In this document: in pieces, positions 1 to 7,616 of the stretch
Layout: the number at the start of each line of letters is the position of its first letter
How positions within the stretch are numbered: the stretch's first letter is position 1
Assembly: GCA_900758315.1 (NCBI GenBank)
Contig: CAAERF010000309.1
Span: 1 to 25,240 of the forward strand
Direction of reading: 5' to 3'
From: an uncultured Oscillospiraceae bacterium
GTDB lineage: Bacteria; Bacillota; Clostridia; Oscillospirales; Oscillospiraceae
DNA length: 25,240 nt
Notes under the pieces: model-generated
Told to the model about the DNA's origin: nothing
Databases searched by the model: none
What the model saw: the letters and a program-made list of their open reading frames with translations, nothing else
Program-made: the position numbers and the translations under genes

Positions 1-3
1 ATA

Positions 4-113
4 GGCGCGCAGCGCAATGAGTTTTTGGATCAAGCCTTTTTCCAAAAAGGCTTGCGGATTCTTAAGGCGGAGCCTTAAGCGGGGTTTGGGGCAGCGCCCC
101 AAAAAAGCCCCCA
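4..113 (-). repeat. Hairpin-mosaic intergenic repeat, copy 1
   Basis: A chain of perfect inverted repeats. CAAGCCTTTTT/AAAAAGGCTTG (31-54, 11 bp, 2-nt loop), CTTAAGGC-gga-GCCTTAAG (61-79) and TTTGGGGC-agc-GCCCCAAA (85-103). Read on the - strand it ends in a GCGCTGCGCGCCTAT-like tail. The first ~54 bases are almost identical to the reverse complement of 8568-8620, so this belongs to the same family as the copies near 8.5, 8.75, 17.2 and 21.8 kb. No gene is visible in 1-132; the ribosome binding site of the next gene starts right after the repeat. Confidence 0.85.
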
Positions 114-132
114 GAAGAAAGGACAGGATGCT

Positions 133-2010
133 GTGAGCGACTCCACCATTTACAATGCAAGGGACAGCCGGTACAAATCGCCTTACGGAGCAGTCCCCGC
201 CGGAACACAGGTTCATTTTACCCTCCGCCCAGATCGGGCAGAGGGTTTTTCCCGCGGCCTGCTCACAGCCCGTCTGGAGTCCACTGACCAGACGCTCCAA
301 ATCCCCATGCCCTGGACCGACACCGACTTCGTCCAGGACGCCTTCACCTGCACCCTGGACACCGACACCTACGTGGGCCTGATCTGGTACTCCTTCCGGC
401 TGGAAACCCTCCAGGGCAAACGCCTGGAACTGGGTCCCTATCAGCTCACCGTCTACGACGGGTCCGACCAGGTGCCGGACTGGTTCGGAAAAGGGCTGTG
501 TTACCAGATCTTCCCGGACCGGTTCTGCCGCACCCGGATGCCCGACCCCATTGCCGGCCGTCAAATCCACGGGAACTGGCTGGAGGAACCGGTGGACGGG
601 CCGGTGGGCGCTGCTCCCGACGGACAGCCCCTATACAACCGGGACTTCTTCGGTGGAACTCTGGTGGGAATCACCAAAAAGCTGGACTATCTGGCCAGTC
701 TGGGCGTGGAGACCCTCTACCTGTGCCCCATCTTCACCTCCGCCGAAAACCATCGGTACAGCACCGCCGACTACCGGGAAATCGACCCTATGCTGGGAAA
801 TGTGGACGACTTCCGGACCCTCTGCGACCAGGCCCACGCCCGTGGCATCCGGGTCATTCTGGACGGCGTGTTCAGCCACACCGGTTTCACCTCCCGCTAT
901 TTCAACGGTGACGGCGCCTACGACACCCTGGGCGCATCCCAATCCTTGGACTCCCCCTACTACGCCTGGTACCAGTGGATCCACTGGCCGAACCAGTACG
1001 AGAGCTGGTGGGGTATGCCCTCCCTGCCCACGCTGGACAAGACCAATCCGGACTATCAGCACTTTCTCTTCGGCGGCCCGGACTCGGTCATCCGCCACTG
1101 GTTGACGCTGGGCGCGGACGGCTGGCGGCTGGATGTGGCCGACGAGCTGCCCGACGCCTTCGTCCGCGGCATCCACAATGCTACCCGGGAAACCAATCCC
1201 GCCGCCACGGTGCTGGGCGAGGTCTGGGAGGACGGCTCCACCAAGATCGCCTACGGCGTCCGGCGCAAGCACTTGCTGGGCCACCATCTGGACGGCCTGA
1301 TGAACTATCCCTTCCGCACGGCCCTGCTGGAATTTCTGCTGGGCGGGCCGGGCGCGGATTTCCAGGAGGCCATGGAGACCCTCCGGGAAAACTATCCCCC
1401 CTTCGCCTTCCACAACGCCATGAACTTTCTGGGCACCCACGACACGCCGCGCATCCTCACCCTGCTGGGCACGGGCGGTGACGGCAGGGACCGTGACCGG
1501 GACTGGCGGCGGTCTCACCGGCTCTCTCAGGAGGAGCTGGCCCGGGGACAGTCCCTGCTGGAACTGGGCCTGCTGGTGCTCTTCGGGTTTCCCGGCGCCC
1601 CCACCCTGTACTACGGCGATGAGGCGGGTCTGGAGGGCTTTGAGGACCCCTGGAACCGGCGCACCTATCCCTGGGGCCGGGAAAATCGCCGGCTGCTGGA
1701 CCTCTGCCGGACGCTGGGGCAGTTCCGCCGGGAGAACAGTGCCCTTCGTCAGGGCGATCTGGTCTGGGGCAGCTGCTGTGGACAGACGCTGTCCTTCCGC
1801 CGGGCTGATGGCGATCAGCTGACCGCCGTGGCCGTCAACGCCGGTGCCGAATCCGCCGCAATCTCCCTGCCCTGGAACGGGCGTCCGGCCTGGGACCTCC
1901 TCACCGGACAGAGCTACCAGCCTCATCAGGGCGTGCTCAACCTCACGCTGGCCGGCCGGACCGGCGCATTCCTCTACACCCCATCTGTGCAAAGGAGAGA
2001 TACAACATGA
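133..2010 (+). CDS. GH13 alpha-amylase-family glycosidase
   Basis: A 625-residue alpha-glucan hydrolase of glycoside hydrolase family 13, resembling neopullulanase/cyclomaltodextrinase-type enzymes. Residues 1 to ~110 form a beta-rich N-terminal region and the (beta/alpha)8 barrel follows. The conserved regions are visible: DGVFSHTG (D244-H249; the usual Asn before His is Ser), GWRLDVADE with nucleophile D334, LGEVWEDG with acid/base E363, and GTHDTPR with D437. A small beta-rich C-terminal domain closes the protein. No signal peptide is seen, so it is probably cytosolic and acts on imported malto-oligosaccharides. The start is GTG at 133, preceded by AGAAAGGA at a good distance; the nearby ATG at 128 hits a stop after two codons. 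The stop overlaps the ATG of the next gene (ATGA), indicating translational coupling. The exact substrate cannot be read from the sequence. Confidence 0.93.
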   Translation: MSDSTIYNARDSRYKSPYGAVPAGTQVHFTLRPDRAEGFSRGLLTARLESTDQTLQIPMPWTDTDFVQDAFTCTLDTDTYVGLIWYSFRLETLQGKRLELGPYQLTVYDGSDQVPDWFGKGLCYQIFPDRFCRTRMPDPIAGRQIHGNWLEEPVDGPVGAAPDGQPLYNRDFFGGTLVGITKKLDYLASLGVETLYLCPIFTSAENHRYSTADYREIDPMLGNVDDFRTLCDQAHARGIRVILDGVFSHTGFTSRYFNGDGAYDTLGASQSLDSPYYAWYQWIHWPNQYESWWGMPSLPTLDKTNPDYQHFLFGGPDSVIRHWLTLGADGWRLDVADELPDAFVRGIHNATRETNPAATVLGEVWEDGSTKIAYGVRRKHLLGHHLDGLMNYPFRTALLEFLLGGPGADFQEAMETLRENYPPFAFHNAMNFLGTHDTPRILTLLGTGGDGRDRDRDWRRSHRLSQEELARGQSLLELGLLVLFGFPGAPTLYYGDEAGLEGFEDPWNRRTYPWGRENRRLLDLCRTLGQFRRENSALRQGDLVWGSCCGQTLSFRRADGDQLTAVAVNAGAESAAISLPWNGRPAWDLLTGQSYQPHQGVLNLTLAGRTGAFLYTPSVQRRDTT

Positions 2011-2492
2011 AATACTGCTCTACCCTGATTACCGTCACCGATATGGAACGCTCCAAGGCGTTCTATCACGACCTGCTGGGCCTGAACGTCGAGGTGGATT
2101 TCGGCGCCAACGTGACCCTCACCGGCGGCATCGCTCTACAGACCGCCGACACCTGGACCGGCCTGATTCAGAAGCCGTCTCAGGACCTGACCTTCGGCCA
2201 CAACACCGGTGAGCTCTACTTCGAGACCCGGGATTTTGACGGCTTTCTCCGCCGGCTGGAGACCCGCCCTGACGTGACCCTGGTGCACCCGGTGGTGGAA
2301 CAGCCCTGGGGCCAGCGTGCCATCCGGTTCTACGACCCGGACCGGCACATGATCGAGGTGGGTGAGGACCTGGTACAGGTGGTGGGCCGGTTCCGTGGTC
2401 AGGGCATGACACCTACTGAGATCGCCGCCCGGATGGACGTGCCGGTGGACTTCGTGGCCCACTGTCTGGGCCTGCTGGACGGTACCCCGTGA
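2007..2492 (+). CDS. VOC-superfamily (glyoxalase/bleomycin-resistance-like) protein with C-terminal HTH-like tail
   Basis: 161 residues. Residues 1 to ~122 form a single vicinal-oxygen-chelate domain with paired beta-alpha-beta-beta-beta halves; the typical strands (LITVTDMERSKAFYHDLLGL near the start and RAIRFYDPDRHMIEVGE near 105-120) are clear, and E117 is at the usual metal-ligand position. Residues ~123-161 are extra: GQGMTPTEIAARMDVPVDFV resembles a short helix-turn-helix of the sigma-region-4 kind. The ATG overlaps the amylase stop and is preceded by AAAGGAGAG. The stop overlaps the GTG of the permease gene. The function is unknown: the family includes glyoxalases, dioxygenases and antibiotic-binding proteins, and nothing here selects one. 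Confidence 0.85.
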   Translation: MKYCSTLITVTDMERSKAFYHDLLGLNVEVDFGANVTLTGGIALQTADTWTGLIQKPSQDLTFGHNTGELYFETRDFDGFLRRLETRPDVTLVHPVVEQPWGQRAIRFYDPDRHMIEVGEDLVQVVGRFRGQGMTPTEIAARMDVPVDFVAHCLGLLDGTP

Positions 2493-3244
2493 GCAGCCTG
2501 CTCCCCTACCTGATGATCTGTCCTCTGGTGGGGATCGCCGGCTTCGTGGACGCCATCGCCGGCGGCGGCGGACTCATCTCCCTGCCCGCCTACCTGATCG
2601 CCGGGATTCCCGTCCACACCGCCATCGGCACCAACAAGCTCAGCTCCTCCATGGGCACCGCCGTGTCCACCTTCCGCTACGCCCGGGAGGGCTTTATCCC
2701 CTGGCGCCAGTCCCTGATCTGTCTGGTCTTTGCCCTGACCGGCTCCGCCATTGGAGCGCGGCTCACACTGCTGATTCCGGAGCGGTGGTTCACCCTGCTG
2801 ATGCTGGTGATTCTCCCGCTCACCGCCTGGTATGTGCTCCGGAGCTCCGGTTTGCAGGGCGAGCTGGAACCCTTTTCGCCCCGGAAAACCCTGGCCATCT
2901 CCATCCCCATCGTCCTGCTGCTGGGCGTCTACGACGGCTTCTACGGCCCGGGCACCGGCACCTTCCTCCTGCTCCTCTTTACCGGCGCGGCCCACATGAG
3001 CCTCCGTGCCGCCGCGGGCATCACCAAGGTGATCAATCTCACCACCAACGTCACCGCTCTGGCGGTCTTTCTCTGGAACGGCGTGCCCAATCTGCCGCTT
3101 GGCCTCACTGCCGGCTGCTTCGGCATCCTGGGCAACTACCTGGGCGCCCGCCTGTTCTCCCAAAAGGGCGCCGCATGGACCCGCCCGCTCATTGTGGTCG
3201 TGCTGGCCATCTTCTTCGTCAAGGTGTGTGTGAGCCTCTTTTGA
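2489..3244 (+). CDS. TSUP (TauE/SafE) family membrane permease
   Basis: 251 residues, almost entirely hydrophobic, with about eight predicted membrane spans. The family signatures are present in both halves: GFVDAIAGGGGLISLPAYLIAGIP with AIGTNKLSSSMGT in the first, and GVYDGFYGPGTGTFLLLLF with GITKVINLTTN in the second. Members export or import sulfite, sulfoacetate, sulfonates or other small anions; the substrate cannot be named here. The start is GTG at 2489, overlapping the stop of the VOC gene by 4 bases, and no good ribosome binding site precedes it, so translation probably depends on coupling. It is the last gene of the amylase-VOC-permease operon and is followed by a hairpin terminator. 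Confidence 0.92.
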   Translation: MSSLLPYLMICPLVGIAGFVDAIAGGGGLISLPAYLIAGIPVHTAIGTNKLSSSMGTAVSTFRYAREGFIPWRQSLICLVFALTGSAIGARLTLLIPERWFTLLMLVILPLTAWYVLRSSGLQGELEPFSPRKTLAISIPIVLLLGVYDGFYGPGTGTFLLLLFTGAAHMSLRAAAGITKVINLTTNVTALAVFLWNGVPNLPLGLTAGCFGILGNYLGARLFSQKGAAWTRPLIVVVLAIFFVKVCVSLF

Positions 3245-3251
3245 CCTGCCC

Positions 3252-3298
3252 AAAAAGCCTGTGAACCCTCTCATCAAAGAAGGTCCGCAGGCTTTTTT
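3252..3298. terminator. Bidirectional rho-independent terminator
   Basis: AAAAAGCCTG (3252-3261) pairs with CAGGCTTTTT (3288-3297) across a ~26-nt loop. A T run lies on the + side and an A run (T run on the - strand) on the other. It sits between the convergent permease and P-type ATPase genes and can serve both. Confidence 0.75.
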
Positions 3299-3304
3299 CC
3301 GCGC

Positions 3305-5920
3305 TTATTTTCTTCCGGAGCGAATCCACTTGACCAGTTGAATCACCGGCAGATTGGCCAGGGCCAACAGGTACACAGTCAACAGCTGGCCCATTCCCAA
3401 GGGAACCACCTGAAACACCCGCTGAAAGACCGGTACGGTGAGAACCAGTGTGATCAGGACCGCTCCCAGCAGGAACGCCCCGATCAGATACCGGTTGTTC
3501 CAAAGGCGCCGGGTCAGCAGCACCGGCTCATGGCTCTTGCAGTTGAAGCCGTGGACCAGCCGGGACAGACAGAGGGTTCCGAAGGCGTAGGTGCTGGCCA
3601 GCACCGCATCGCCACTCCGATAGCCGATCAGGAAGCCGATCAAGGTCATCGCTCCGATGACCAGCCCCTCCAGGCCCACACTGGTCAGGAAGGATTTCGT
3701 CAGGATGGACTGGTTTCGCGGTCGTGGCGGCACCTCCATGACCTGCGTGGAATGGGGCTCCAGCCCTAAGGCAATGGCAGGCAGGCTGTCGGTGAGCAGG
3801 TTGATGAACAGCAGGTGGACCGCCGCAAAGGGCACGGGCAGTCCCGCGACCGATGCGGCCAGTACCGTCAAAATGGCGCCGAAGTTGCCGGAGAGCAGGA
3901 ATTGGATGGATTTCTGGATGTTCTGATAGATATTGCGGCCGTTTTCCACCGCCTTGACGATGGTGGCAAAGTTGTCGTCGGTGAGCACCATATCCGCCGC
4001 GTCCTTGGACACCTCGGTGCCGGTGACCCCCATGGCCACCCCCACGTCCGCCTGCTTCAGGGCCGGCGCGTCGTTGACCCCGTCGCCGGTCATGGCCACC
4101 ATGTTCCCCTTCTCCTGCCAGGCCCGGACAATGCGGATTTTGTGCTCCGGAGACACCCGGGCGTAGACCGAGATCCCCTCCACAAAGTCCTTCAGCTCCT
4201 CGTCCGTGAGGCCGTCGATCTCCGCGCCCTCGCAGGCGCCGGTGCCCTCCGCGTCCTCCGGCAGAATGCCGATGCGCCGGGCGATGGCCGCCGCAGTGAT
4301 TCTATGATCCCCGGTGATCATCACCGGCCGGATCCCCGCCCGTTGGCAGGCCTCCACCGCCGCCTGCGACTCCTCCCGGGGCGGGTCCATCATGGCGATC
4401 AGCCCCAGGAAGGTCAGGTCGGTCTCCTCCTCTGCGGTGGGACAGAAGTCCTCCGCCACGTCCCGGTAGGCCACAGCCAGCACCCGCAGTCCCTCCCGGG
4501 AAAAGGCCAGATTTTGCAGGGCGATCTCCTCCGCGTCCTCCAGCGTCAGTGGCCGGACGCCCGCCTCCGTCTGAATGGCCACCGTGCTCTGGAGCAGCAC
4601 ATCCACCGCTCCCTTGGTCACCATCCGGGTGCCGCCGGGCAGGGCGTGGACGGTGCTCATCCGCTTCCGGTCGCTGTCAAAAGGCACCTCTCCCAGCCGG
4701 GGATACTGGGCCCGGACCATCTCCGCCGTCAGGCCCAGCTTCCGGCCCAGGTGGAGCAGGGCCGTCTCCGTGGGGTCCCCCAGGTCCACTCCGTCGGTGT
4801 CGCTGGCGTCGTTGCAGAGCATACTGTACACCAGCAGCTGCCGGGGACCGTCCTGGCGCAGATCCAGCTCCGCCGCCGGGATGGACCGGCCCGCTACGTA
4901 GCAGTGCTCCACGGTCATCCGGTTCTGGGTCAGGGTGCCCGTCTTATCCGAACAGATTACGGACACGCTCCCCAATCCCTCCACCGCCTGGAGCTTGCGG
5001 ATGATGGCGTGTTCCCGGGCCATCTTCTGGGTGCCGAAAGAGAGGACGATGGTGACGATGGAGCTCAGGGCCTCGGGGATCGCCGCCACTGCCAGCGCCA
5101 CAGCGAAGAGAAAGGCGCTGCCCACGTTCTCGCCCCGCAGGACGCTGACCCCGAAGAGCAGCGCGCACAGGGCCAGAATGATCACCGAGAGCCGCCGGCC
5201 AAACTGGTCCAGACTCCGCTGCAAAGGCGTCTTCTGCTCTCCGGCGGACTGGAGCAGGCCGGCGATCTTGCCCACCTCGGTGTCCATTCCGATATTCGTG
5301 ACCAAGTAGGTCCCCCGACCGTAGGTGACAAAGCTCCCTGAATAGAGAAAGTTGGTCCGGTCCCCCAGCGGGACCTCTCCTTCGATGGCCTCCGTCTGCT
5401 TCTCCACCCCCAGGCTCTCGCCGGTGAGGGCGCTCTCGTCCACCTTCAGACTGTGGCTCTCCAGCAGACGTCCGTCCGCCGGTACCACGTCCCCGGCCTC
5501 CAACAGTACCAGGTCTCCCACTGTGAGCTCCCGGGTGGGCAGCGGTGTCACTGCCCCGCCCCGAATCGCCTTGGCCTCCGGACCGGAGAGGGTTTTCAGA
5601 CTGCTCAGTGAGCGCTCCGCCTTGGCCGTCTGGACCGTCCCCAGCACCGCGTTCAGGGTGATCACCAGCAGGATCACCGCCATGCTCTCCAGATCCCCCA
5701 GGAACCCGGAGACAATGGCGGCCACAATGAGGATCATCACCAGAAAATCCCGGAACTGCTCCAGAAAGACCCGGAACAGGCTCTTTCGCCTGCCCTCCGC
5801 CAGCGCATTGGGACCCCACCGCTTCTGCCGGGCCCGAATTTCCTCCTCGGTCAAGGGCTTGGGTCCGCCGTTCACCTGTTCCAGAACTTCCGCCACCGTC
5901 TGCTGATAATAGGCTTTCAT
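3305..5920 (-). CDS. P-type (P2A) cation-transporting ATPase, probable Mn2+ (or Ca2+) exporter
   Basis: 871 residues. All P-type landmarks are visible: TGES loop (166-169), phosphorylation motif DKTGTLTQ with D325, MITGDHRITA, and the hinge motif MTGDGVNDAPALKQ. There is an N-terminal cation-ATPase domain and ten predicted membrane helices. Membrane ion ligands correspond to a single site: E283 in the PEAL motif of M4, and N707 and D711 in INLLTDSLP of M6. The M5 Glu of SERCA site I (E771) is replaced by A682, as in the PMR1/SPCA type that moves one Ca2+ or Mn2+ per cycle. The start chosen is ATG 5920, preceded by AAGGAGGAG. The open frame extends up to 6067, but that part is the riboswitch leader. 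The gene is alone behind a yybP-ykoY riboswitch, as known for Lactococcus YoaB and pneumococcal MgtA, so Mn2+ export is the favoured role. Routine annotation would say calcium-translocating ATPase. Confidence 0.95.
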   Translation of the reverse strand: MKAYYQQTVAEVLEQVNGGPKPLTEEEIRARQKRWGPNALAEGRRKSLFRVFLEQFRDFLVMILIVAAIVSGFLGDLESMAVILLVITLNAVLGTVQTAKAERSLSSLKTLSGPEAKAIRGGAVTPLPTRELTVGDLVLLEAGDVVPADGRLLESHSLKVDESALTGESLGVEKQTEAIEGEVPLGDRTNFLYSGSFVTYGRGTYLVTNIGMDTEVGKIAGLLQSAGEQKTPLQRSLDQFGRRLSVIILALCALLFGVSVLRGENVGSAFLFAVALAVAAIPEALSSIVTIVLSFGTQKMAREHAIIRKLQAVEGLGSVSVICSDKTGTLTQNRMTVEHCYVAGRSIPAAELDLRQDGPRQLLVYSMLCNDASDTDGVDLGDPTETALLHLGRKLGLTAEMVRAQYPRLGEVPFDSDRKRMSTVHALPGGTRMVTKGAVDVLLQSTVAIQTEAGVRPLTLEDAEEIALQNLAFSREGLRVLAVAYRDVAEDFCPTAEEETDLTFLGLIAMMDPPREESQAAVEACQRAGIRPVMITGDHRITAAAIARRIGILPEDAEGTGACEGAEIDGLTDEELKDFVEGISVYARVSPEHKIRIVRAWQEKGNMVAMTGDGVNDAPALKQADVGVAMGVTGTEVSKDAADMVLTDDNFATIVKAVENGRNIYQNIQKSIQFLLSGNFGAILTVLAASVAGLPVPFAAVHLLFINLLTDSLPAIALGLEPHSTQVMEVPPRPRNQSILTKSFLTSVGLEGLVIGAMTLIGFLIGYRSGDAVLASTYAFGTLCLSRLVHGFNCKSHEPVLLTRRLWNNRYLIGAFLLGAVLITLVLTVPVFQRVFQVVPLGMGQLLTVYLLALANLPVIQLVKWIRSGRK

Positions 5921-5982
5921 CCGCTCTCCTCCTTTTTCCCTTCTATTCTTCCCGCGTTTTCCAGCTTTCCCTCCTGAAAGGG

Positions 5983-6027
5983 AAAAGAAAAAGACCTTTA
6001 TTGCAGAGCAATTCTGCAATAAAAGTC
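5983..6027 (-). terminator. Intrinsic terminator of the Mn2+ riboswitch (expression platform)
   Basis: On the - strand GACTTTTATTGCAGA (6027-6013), loop ATTGC, then TCTGCAATAAAGGTC (6007-5993) give a 15-bp stem with one G-T pair. TTTTTCTTTT follows directly (5992-5983). It lies between the aptamer and the ATPase ribosome binding site. Its left arm includes the 3' strand of aptamer helix P1, so the two structures exclude each other. Confidence 0.88.
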
Positions 6028-6117
6028 TCACCGTTTCCCTGCGGCACCGGGGTTCCCCTCGGAACACCGTACTGACGACACCGCAAACGCAATCCTGCGT
6101 CGGTTACTCCCTTTTAT
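6019..6117 (-). promoter_or_regulatory. yybP-ykoY family (Mn2+) riboswitch aptamer
   Basis: Read on the - strand from 6117 the leader shows the conserved elements of the yybP-ykoY motif in order: AAAAGGGAGUAAC; a small ACGCA/UGCGU hairpin; the junction strand GUCGUCAGUACG facing CCGGUGCCGCA; a GUUCC/GGAAC hairpin; and GGUGAGACUUUU at the end. This can be laid strand by strand on the well-studied Lactococcus lactis yoaB aptamer (GGGGAGUAG, GUCGUCAAUUCG, CCGG, GCAAGACCUUU). Helix P1 would be AUAAAAG (6117-6111) with CUUUUAU (6025-6019). Family knowledge: Mn2+ binding stabilises P1 and turns expression on. Here that would free the gene from the following terminator. The alignment was made by eye. 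Confidence 0.92.
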
Positions 6118-6125
6118 GTAGGCTT

Positions 6126-6154
6126 ACTATACGCAATTTTCCCGCCGCTGTCAA
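6126..6154 (-). promoter_or_regulatory. Sigma-70-type promoter of the Mn2+ riboswitch/ATPase unit
   Basis: -35 TTGACA (6154-6149), 17-bp spacer, -10 TATAGT (6131-6126) on the - strand. Start of transcription is expected near 6119, only a couple of bases before aptamer helix P1. It lies 11 bp beyond the MATE stop codon. Confidence 0.88.
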
Positions 6155-6165
6155 CCACTTTTTTC

Positions 6166-7509
6166 CTACGCGGAGTGGAGAACGGCCCTTTCCAGACTGC
6201 GCCGCCGGCTCACCCACTCCTGGAACAGGATCATGGCGCACCAGCCCAGTCCGGTGGCCAGGGCCACAGACCGCAGGCCCCACTCGGCCGGGAACAGGTA
6301 GGTGAACAGTACCCGAAGGGTGATCTGGAGCAAGGTCGCGTAGAAGGCGGCGCTGATCCGTCCCAGTCCCCGGAAATAGCCCTGAAAGCTGTTGCCCCAG
6401 AAGGAGAGCAGGTAGAGCAGGCACATGACTTTCAGATAATCGCCGGCGGCCTGAAGGGCAGCGGTGTTTCCGGCGGAGATGAGCAGGGACAGGGCAGGCT
6501 GGCGCAGGAATACCAGCAGCAGACTCAGGACCACGCTGGTTCCCATCATCAGCCGCAGACCCCGGCGCATTCCCTCCCGCATCCGGTCGGGCTGGCGTGC
6601 CCCGGCGTTCTGGGCCACAAAGACGGACAGAGCCGCAGCGCCGCTGTCCCCAAAGGCCAGAAACAGGTTTTCTATGCAGGATGCCGCAGTATATGCGGTG
6701 ATGGCCACGGTGCCCATGGCGTTGATGGCGCTCTGAACCAGCAGCTTGCCGCAGTAGAGACTGGACTGCTGAAGGGCGGACATGGCGCCATACTGGGTGG
6801 ACTGGCGAAAGAGCGAACGCTGAAACACCAGGTCCCGGCGGGTCAGGCGCAGCTCCGGATAGCGCCGGAACAGGTAACCGCCGCAGAGCAGCGCGGACAG
6901 GGCCTGAGAGAGCACAGTGGCCAGGGCCGCGCCGGTGACGCCCATCCGCAGTCCCGCCACCAGAAGCAGATCCAGTCCGATGTTGCACACCATGGCCGCC
7001 GCCAGAGCGTACAGGGTCACGCTGGTCCGTCCCATGGCCCGGAGCAGGGACGCCAGCAGGTTGTACAGGCATGTGAAGAACAGCCCCGCGAAAATCCAGA
7101 TCAGGTAGCGGGCACAGTCCGCCTGCAGCTCCGCCGGGGTCCGGATCAGGCCCAGAATGGGCCGCAGAAAGAGCAGTCCGCCAGCTGAGAGAGTCAGCGT
7201 GACCCCTGCGGAGATGACGCCGGTGGTAAACAGGTACTTGCGCAGACCGGAGTAGTCCTCCGCCCCGTAGGCGTTGGCGTAGAGGATGGAAAAGCCCACG
7301 CTCAGCCCGATGAGCAGGTAGGTGAACAGATGCATCACGCTGCCCGCCACGCCGATGGCCGAAAACGCTCCGTCGCCGGCCGCCTTGCCCACGATCATCA
7401 TGTCCACGGTGTTGTAAAACTGCTGGATCAGATTGCCCGCCAGCAAGGGCAGCGCCAGCCGGATCAGCTGCCGGTCAATGCTGCCCTGGGTCAGAGTCAC
7501 TCCGTTCAT
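6166..7509 (-). CDS. MATE family efflux transporter
   Basis: 447 residues with about twelve hydrophobic helices in two homologous halves (MatE repeats), a cation-coupled exporter of the NorM/DinF type. Typical sequence is seen at the start (GSIDRQLIRLALPLLAGNLIQQFYNTVDMMIVG) and in the N half (GAEDYSGLRKYLFTTG). Substrates may be drugs, dyes or metabolites; none can be assigned. The start is ATG 7509 behind GGGAGG. The frame is open to 7569, but the likely promoter lies inside that stretch, so the longer form is rejected. It is divergent from a LysR-type regulator gene, which probably controls it. Confidence 0.93.
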   Translation of the reverse strand: MNGVTLTQGSIDRQLIRLALPLLAGNLIQQFYNTVDMMIVGKAAGDGAFSAIGVAGSVMHLFTYLLIGLSVGFSILYANAYGAEDYSGLRKYLFTTGVISAGVTLTLSAGGLLFLRPILGLIRTPAELQADCARYLIWIFAGLFFTCLYNLLASLLRAMGRTSVTLYALAAAMVCNIGLDLLLVAGLRMGVTGAALATVLSQALSALLCGGYLFRRYPELRLTRRDLVFQRSLFRQSTQYGAMSALQQSSLYCGKLLVQSAINAMGTVAITAYTAASCIENLFLAFGDSGAAALSVFVAQNAGARQPDRMREGMRRGLRLMMGTSVVLSLLLVFLRQPALSLLISAGNTAALQAAGDYLKVMCLLYLLSFWGNSFQGYFRGLGRISAAFYATLLQITLRVLFTYLFPAEWGLRSVALATGLGWCAMILFQEWVSRRRSLERAVLHSA

Positions 7510-7534
7510 TGTGCCGCCTCCCTTTGTCCTGCCC

Positions 7535-7563
7535 ATCTTACGCGCTTTTTCGGCGGTTGTAAA
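7535..7563 (-). promoter_or_regulatory. Probable promoter of the MATE gene
   Basis: -strand TTTACA (7563-7558), 17-bp spacer, TAAGAT (7540-7535), about 25 bp before the MATE start codon. Its -35 box shares five bases with the -35 box of the opposing LysR promoter. Confidence 0.6.
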
Positions 7564-7585
7564 ATGCATATTTCCGTGTTATAAT
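7557..7585 (+). promoter_or_regulatory. Probable promoter of the LysR-type regulator gene
   Basis: TTGTAA (7557-7562), 17-bp spacer, perfect TATAAT (7580-7585), 31 bp before the start codon. Its -35 box overlaps the -35 box of the MATE promoter, so one regulator site could control both directions. Confidence 0.75.
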
Positions 7586-7616
7586 ATAATCACTTTGTTA
7601 TATATGGAGGGACACC

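Noticed and set aside
631..1992. 453-codon open frame on the - strand
   Set aside because: Shadow of the GH13 gene, whose catalytic motifs are all present on the + strand.
3815..5341. 508-codon open frame on the + strand
   Set aside because: Shadow of the P-type ATPase gene.
5921..6067. N-terminal extension of the P-type ATPase to an upstream ATG (920 residues)
   Set aside because: The added ~49 residues are encoded by the riboswitch and terminator, are not ATPase-like, and ATG 5920 has AAGGAGGAG.
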